Shown in pieces: positions 14,147-17,754 of a DNA stretch of 17,754 bases. The notes under the pieces were generated by a model, which saw only the letters and a program-made list of their open reading frames with translations, did not search any database and was not told the origin of the DNA. Numbering within the stretch: the first letter of the stretch is position 1; the number at the start of each line of letters is the position of its first letter. The DNA is taken from contig JAHWLC010000002.1 in assembly GCA_019347585.1 (NCBI GenBank), positions 1-17,754 of the forward strand. Reading direction: 5' to 3'. This stretch comes from Actinomycetota bacterium. GTDB lineage: Bacteria > Actinomycetota > Acidimicrobiia > Spongiisociales > ZC4RG35. A program made the position numbers and the translations under genes.

Positions 14147-15361
14147 GTGAACGATCTCTCCCACCTCAAGGCGGACTTCCCGGTCCTGGAAAACGGAGTC
14201 CACTTCCTCGACTCGGCGTCTTCGTCGCAGAAGCCGATCCCGGTCCTGGAGGCGATGGACCGCTTCGCCCGCGGCTCCTACGCCAATGTCCACCGCGGCG
14301 CCTACAAGCTCTCGGTGGCGGCAACCGAGGCCTACGAGGGGGCGCGGCGCCGGGTCGCCGAGTTCGTCGGGGCCGACGACGACCGTGAGATCGTCTTCAC
14401 CAGGGGCGCCACCACCGCGATCAACACGGTGGCCTTCGGGTGGGGTCTGGAGAACCTGGAGGAGGGTGACCGGATCCTCGCCACCGAGATGGAGCACCAC
14501 GCCAACCTCGTCCCCTGGCAGATGGTGGCCCGCCGCACCGGCGCCGTCCTCGACCACGTCCCCATCACCGACGAGTGCCGACTCGACATGGACGCATTCG
14601 AGAAGAAGATGGGCCCCGACGTCAAGATGGTGGCGGTCACCGGAATGTCGAACGTCCTGGGGACCATCCCCGACATCGCCGCCATCTCCCGGATCGCCCA
14701 TCGGCACGGTGCCCGGGTCCTGGTCGACGCCGCCCAGCGGGTGCCCCACCTCCCCGTCGACGTCACCGAGATGGGCGCCGACTTCGTCGCATTCTCCTCG
14801 CACAAGATGCTCGGCCCCACCGGCATCGGCGTCCTCTGGGGGCGGATGGAAGCCCTCGAGGAGATGGAGCCGTTCGAGGGAGGCGGCGAGATGATCTCCG
14901 ACGTGACCCTCCACACCGCCACCTGGGCCGGGATCCCCCACCGCTTCGAGGCGGGAACGCCGCCCATCATCGAGGCGGTGGGCCTCCACGCCGCCATCGA
15001 CTACCTCGACTCCATCGGCATGGAGAAGGTGTTCGACCACGACAAGGCGCTCACCGCCATCGCCCTGGAGAGGCTGGGCGACGTCCCCGGTCTTGCCATC
15101 CAGGGGCCCAAGGATCTCGAGGACCGGGGCGGAGTGATCTCGATGGACATGAAAGGGATCCACGCCCACGATGTGGCCACCATCCTCGACGAGGAGGGAG
15201 TGGCGGTGAGGGCGGGGCATCACTGCGCCAAGCCGCTGATGCGGCGGCTCGGGGTCACCGCCACCGCCCGTGCCAGCTTTTACGTGTACAACACCGAGGC
15301 CGATGTCGACGCCCTGGTCTCCGGACTGCGCCGGGCCGGGGAGCTCTTCGGGGTCCGCTGA
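14147..15361 (+). CDS. sufS: SufS, group II cysteine desulfurase, 404 aa
   Basis: This PLP enzyme takes sulfur from cysteine to a persulfide on its own cysteine and passes it to SufU. Visible residues are MEHHAN at 115-120 (H118 near PLP), DAAQ at 194-197, the PLP-binding lysine K220 in FSSHKMLGPTG, and the persulfide cysteine C360 in RAGHHCAKPLM. The short loop around that cysteine and the SufS-like length fit group II rather than the NifS/IscS group. The start is GTG at 14147, 2 nt after the sufC stop; an out-of-frame GTG at 14145 was rejected. The stop overlaps the ATG of sufU (TGATG), so sufCSU is one transcript with coupled translation. Confidence 0.96.
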   Translation: MNDLSHLKADFPVLENGVHFLDSASSSQKPIPVLEAMDRFARGSYANVHRGAYKLSVAATEAYEGARRRVAEFVGADDDREIVFTRGATTAINTVAFGWGLENLEEGDRILATEMEHHANLVPWQMVARRTGAVLDHVPITDECRLDMDAFEKKMGPDVKMVAVTGMSNVLGTIPDIAAISRIAHRHGARVLVDAAQRVPHLPVDVTEMGADFVAFSSHKMLGPTGIGVLWGRMEALEEMEPFEGGGEMISDVTLHTATWAGIPHRFEAGTPPIIEAVGLHAAIDYLDSIGMEKVFDHDKALTAIALERLGDVPGLAIQGPKDLEDRGGVISMDMKGIHAHDVATILDEEGVAVRAGHHCAKPLMRRLGVTATARASFYVYNTEADVDALVSGLRRAGELFGVR

Positions 15362-15810
15362 TGGCGCTGGAGGATCTCTATCGGGAGGTCATCCTCGACC
15401 ACTACCGCAACCCCCGAAACCGGGGCCGCCTCGAGCGGCCCGATGCCAGCGCCTCGGGGGTGAATCCGCTGTGTGGCGACGAGCTCGCCATCGAGTTGGC
15501 ACTGCGGGACGGGGTGGTGAGCGATGTCGCCATCGAGAGCCAGGGCTGCTCGATCAGCCAGTCGTCGGCTTCGATGATGACCGAGGCGATCAAGGGGAAG
15601 TCGATCGAGGAGATCAAGGCCCTGGTCTCCAAGTTCCGCAAGATGATGTCCCTCGACGAGGGTGAGGACGCCGGGTTCGACCCGGAACGCCCCGGGGCGG
15701 TGCTCGGGGACATCGAGGCCCTGCAAGGTGTGCGTCAGTACCCGGTCCGGATCAAGTGCGCCGCCCTCGCCTGGAACACGATGCTGGAGGCCCTGCAGGA
15801 GACTGCTTAG
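15361..15810 (+). CDS. sufU: SufU, zinc-dependent sulfurtransferase/Fe-S assembly protein, 149 aa
   Basis: SufU accepts the persulfide sulfur from SufS. It has the IscU-like fold with C38 and D40 in NPLCGDE, C63 in SQGCSISQSSASMM and C133 in RIKCAALAW, the set that binds zinc and receives sulfur. The 18-21 residue insertion between the second and third cysteines (KGKSIEEIKALVSKFRKMM) is the mark of SufU rather than IscU. The length is normal. ATG at 15361 overlaps the sufS stop. No sufT/paaD-type gene follows, which often happens in actinobacterial suf operons; instead the stop is 3 nt from palindrome A copy 2. Confidence 0.95.
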   Translation: MALEDLYREVILDHYRNPRNRGRLERPDASASGVNPLCGDELAIELALRDGVVSDVAIESQGCSISQSSASMMTEAIKGKSIEEIKALVSKFRKMMSLDEGEDAGFDPERPGAVLGDIEALQGVRQYPVRIKCAALAWNTMLEALQETA

Positions 15811-15812
15811 CT

Positions 15813-15865
15813 GCGAACCCAGGGTTCTACACCGCGCTATACGCGGTGTAGAACCCTGGGTTCGC
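15813..15865. repeat. Family A 53-bp palindrome, copy 2, between convergent genes
   Basis: It is identical over all 53 bp to 300-352: 24-nt arms at 15813-15836 and 15842-15865 with CTATA between. It begins 3 nt after the sufU stop and ends 19 nt before the fumC stop codon on the other strand, so it again sits between converging genes. The sequence GCACGCGCTC follows 10 nt later (15875-15884); the same 10-mer follows copy 1 at 358-367. Confidence 0.92.
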
Positions 15866-15883
15866 TCAAATGGTGCACGCGCT

Positions 15884-17266
15884 CTAGCGGAGGCCGCCCT
15901 CGGTCATGCCCTTGAGGTCGAGCGCCTCGTCGAGCTCCTCGGCGCTCATCAGTCCCGCTTCCAGCACCAGCTCCCGCACCGAACGGCCGGTGCTCACCGC
16001 CTCCTTGGCGATCCTGGCCCCGTTGTCATATCCGATGTGGGGGTTGAGGGCGGTGACGATGATGGCGTTCTTCTCCACCAGGTCACGGGCCCGCTGCTCG
16101 TTGGCCTGGAGCCCTTCGACACAACGCTCCCGAAACGCTTCGCAGGCGTTGGTGAGGATCTCGATCGACTCGAGGAGGTTGTGCGCCATCAACGGCATCA
16201 TCACATTGAGCTCGAAGTTGCCGTTGGCACCGCTCCAGGTGATCGCGGTGTCGTTGCCGATGACCTGGGCGGCCACCTGCATCATCATCTCCGACATCAC
16301 CGGGTTGACCTTCCCGGGCATGATCGACGAACCCGGCTGCAGCGACGGGATCTTCAGCTCGGCGATGCCCCCGGTGGGCCCGGAGCCGAGAAGGCGGATG
16401 TCGTTGGCGATCTTGAACAGTGACACCGCCAGAGTCTTCAGCACCCCCGAGGCCATGACCACCGCGTCCTTGGCCCCTTGCGCCTCGAAATGGTCGTCGG
16501 CCTCCCTGAACTCGTAGCCAGTGCGCTCCCCCATCAGCTCGATCACCGCTTCGGCGAACCCCTCGGGGGCGTTGATCCCGGTCCCCACCGCGGTCCCTCC
16601 CAGCGCCAGCTCCTCCAGTTCGGGCAGCACCTTCTCCAACCGCTCCACGCCTTTCGCCACCTGGGCGGCATAGCCCCCGAACTCCTGGCCGAGGGTGACG
16701 GGAGTGGCGTCCATGAGATGGGTCCGGCCCGACTTGACCACATCGGCGAACTCCACCGACTTGGCGTCGAGCGCCTCGGCCAGCGACTGCGCCGCCGGGA
16801 GGAGGCCGTCACCGATCGCCGCCACCGCGGCGACATGGATCGCGGTGGGGATGACGTCGTTGGACGACTGGCCGAAGTTGACCTCGTCGTTGGGGTGGAC
16901 CTTCTCGTCACCGCCCAGGATCTCGCCCGCGCGCGCCGCGATCACCTCGTTGGCGTTGGTGTTGGTCGAGGTCCCCGATCCAGTCTGGAAGATGTCGAGC
17001 ACGAAGTGATCGTCGAGGTCGCCCTCCATCACCTCGTCGGCGGCCTGGCGGATCGCCTTCGCCTTCTCCTCGTCGAGGTGGCCCATTCGGGCGGCGACCG
17101 TCGCCGCCGAACCCTTCTCCAGACCGAGGGCCCAGAGGAAGCGGCGGCTGAACCTAAGCTCGGAGATGGGGAAATTGTCCTTCGCCCGCTGGGTGGAGGC
17201 CCCGTAGTAGGCGTCAGCGGGGACCTTCACCTCGCCCATCGAGTCCTTCTCGACCCGGTACTCCAC
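15884..17266 (-). CDS. fumC: Class II fumarate hydratase, 460 aa
   Basis: FumC interconverts fumarate and L-malate in the TCA cycle as a cofactor-free cytoplasmic homotetramer. The superfamily signature GSSIMPGKVNP is at 312-322, with the catalytic serine S313; H183 in SGRTHLMDATP is the second catalytic residue position. QTGSGTSTNTNANEV at 94-108 and NDEVNFGQSSNDVIPTA at about 126-142 form the substrate site. TNMNANEV is usual at the first of these; here the third residue is T (TNTNANEV), a tolerated change. Length is normal. GAGGAG lies about 8 nt before the ATG. The gene converges on sufU; upstream on the same strand is the PKD-like gene, 38 nt away. Confidence 0.96.
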   Translation of the reverse strand: MEYRVEKDSMGEVKVPADAYYGASTQRAKDNFPISELRFSRRFLWALGLEKGSAATVAARMGHLDEEKAKAIRQAADEVMEGDLDDHFVLDIFQTGSGTSTNTNANEVIAARAGEILGGDEKVHPNDEVNFGQSSNDVIPTAIHVAAVAAIGDGLLPAAQSLAEALDAKSVEFADVVKSGRTHLMDATPVTLGQEFGGYAAQVAKGVERLEKVLPELEELALGGTAVGTGINAPEGFAEAVIELMGERTGYEFREADDHFEAQGAKDAVVMASGVLKTLAVSLFKIANDIRLLGSGPTGGIAELKIPSLQPGSSIMPGKVNPVMSEMMMQVAAQVIGNDTAITWSGANGNFELNVMMPLMAHNLLESIEILTNACEAFRERCVEGLQANEQRARDLVEKNAIIVTALNPHIGYDNGARIAKEAVSTGRSVRELVLEAGLMSAEELDEALDLKGMTEGGLR

Positions 17267-17304
17267 TGGATGTCTCCTCGATCCGCTTGTCTTCGCTGAC
17301 GGTA

Positions 17305-17754
17305 TCAGCGGGTGAGGACACTGATCACCTCGTACAGCGGGTAGCTGACCGTGGTGGCCGTGTCCGGCGGGTCGAGGGGCTGCCAGGGTCCGCCGCCCTG
17401 GCGCCAGCGCACCGTCCAGTCGTAGGAGACGGTGATGGGGACGCCGTCGGGGTCCTTCGTCTCGTAGAGGTGGATGACGGTCCCTTCGGGATAGCCGGCG
17501 AGGATCTCCTCGTGGGGCGGATAGGTGTCGCTGGTGCCATCACCCCAGTCGACGTGGATGGCGGACACCTCGATCTCGAGGGCGATCGTGGACAGGAGGC
17601 CGGCCAGGCTGGCTGTGTGCGAGGGCGGGACATCGACGCCGAGATAGGTGTCCATCCCGGTGACGCCCTCTCCGACCCGCGGGCTGAAGTCAGGAGTGGG
17701 CGGGGCGTGAACATAGGAGGTGACGTAATCCCAGACCTGGGCGAGTGGGTCGGG
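17305..17754 (-). CDS. PKD-like extracytoplasmic protein, C-terminal part (start outside window)
   Basis: The frame is open from the right window edge to TGA at 17305-17307, giving 149 residues; a methionine at codon 34 could be mistaken for a start, but the sequence before it (DYVTSYVHAPPTPDFSPRVG) reads as real protein. The pattern VDWGDGTSDTY, then a Tyr-Pro-Pro/HLYETKDPDG turn and TVSYDWTVRWR resembles a PKD-type beta-sandwich found in exported actinobacterial proteins, with the GVTGMDTYLGVDVP stretch before it. The N-terminus, where a signal peptide would be, is missing, so export is inferred. It lies upstream of fumC on the same strand; a functional link to fumarase is not suggested by content. 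Confidence 0.6.
   Translation of the reverse strand, partial: PDPLAQVWDYVTSYVHAPPTPDFSPRVGEGVTGMDTYLGVDVPPSHTASLAGLLSTIALEIEVSAIHVDWGDGTSDTYPPHEEILAGYPEGTVIHLYETKDPDGVPITVSYDWTVRWRQGGGPWQPLDPPDTATTVSYPLYEVISVLTR

Noticed and set aside
300..15865. CRISPR array formed by the repeats
   Set aside because: The copies are kilobases apart, with genes between them, no regular spacers and no cas genes.
300..15865. Family A copies as the ends of a composite transposon
   Set aside because: The 15 kb between them is ordinary chromosomal gene content with no transposase or integrase.

Overview
The window is GC-rich chromosomal DNA from an actinobacterium. An uncultured Acidimicrobiia-like lineage is my best guess. 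The reasons are two luciferase-like (LLM, F420-type) oxidoreductases, a SufC-SufS-SufU module, many GTG/TTG starts, stop/start overlaps, and two promoters that look leaderless (a TANNNT -10 box exactly 6 nt before the start codon). The lineage is inferred from protein style only. There is no rRNA, tRNA, CRISPR array, transposase or phage gene.

Layout. (1) 1-252 (+): the end of a SAM-dependent methyltransferase. (2) 366-3172 (-): an operon of a 603-aa acyl-CoA dehydrogenase, a membrane-anchored unknown protein, a double zinc-ribbon protein and a 67-aa unknown protein. (3) 3244-6179 (+), divergent from (2): a TetR regulator, two related LLM oxidoreductases and a YbaK-type deacylase. (4) 6242-9880 (-): an AEC permease, an 862-aa propeller/FG-GAP/UnbV lipoprotein, and a 32-codon remnant of a glycerophosphodiester phosphodiesterase. 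(5) 9970-13241 (-): a UgpA-UgpE-UgpB-like glycerol-3-phosphate uptake operon without its ATPase. (6) 13389-15810 (+): sufC-sufS-sufU without sufB or sufD. (7) 15884-17754 (-): class II fumarase and, upstream of it, the end of a PKD-like protein cut by the window edge. The largest gaps without a gene are 13242-13388 and 253-365; neither reaches 300 bases and both hold palindromes.

The most unusual content lies between the genes. Two unrelated families of long, nearly perfect palindromes occur. Family A has two identical 53-bp copies (300-352 and 15813-15865). Family B has three 47-bp copies (4728-4774, 6188-6234, 13298-13344), one of them in reverse orientation with a single point difference. 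Both families have paired arms of 20-24 bp around a short asymmetric centre carrying the same hexamer, GCTATA. All three convergent gene junctions contain one copy, which fits a bidirectional terminator. Family B also lies between tandem genes and between divergent genes, which fits a dispersed or mobile element, or a recombination site. A separate perfect 32-bp palindrome sits on the predicted sufC promoter and looks like an operator.

How the genes work together: the Ugp-like importer and the phosphodiesterase remnant suggest an operon once used to take up glycerophosphodiester or glycerol-3-phosphate. The TetR/acyl-CoA dehydrogenase pair looks like a self-contained lipid-degradation switch. 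SufCSU supplies sulfur for Fe-S clusters.
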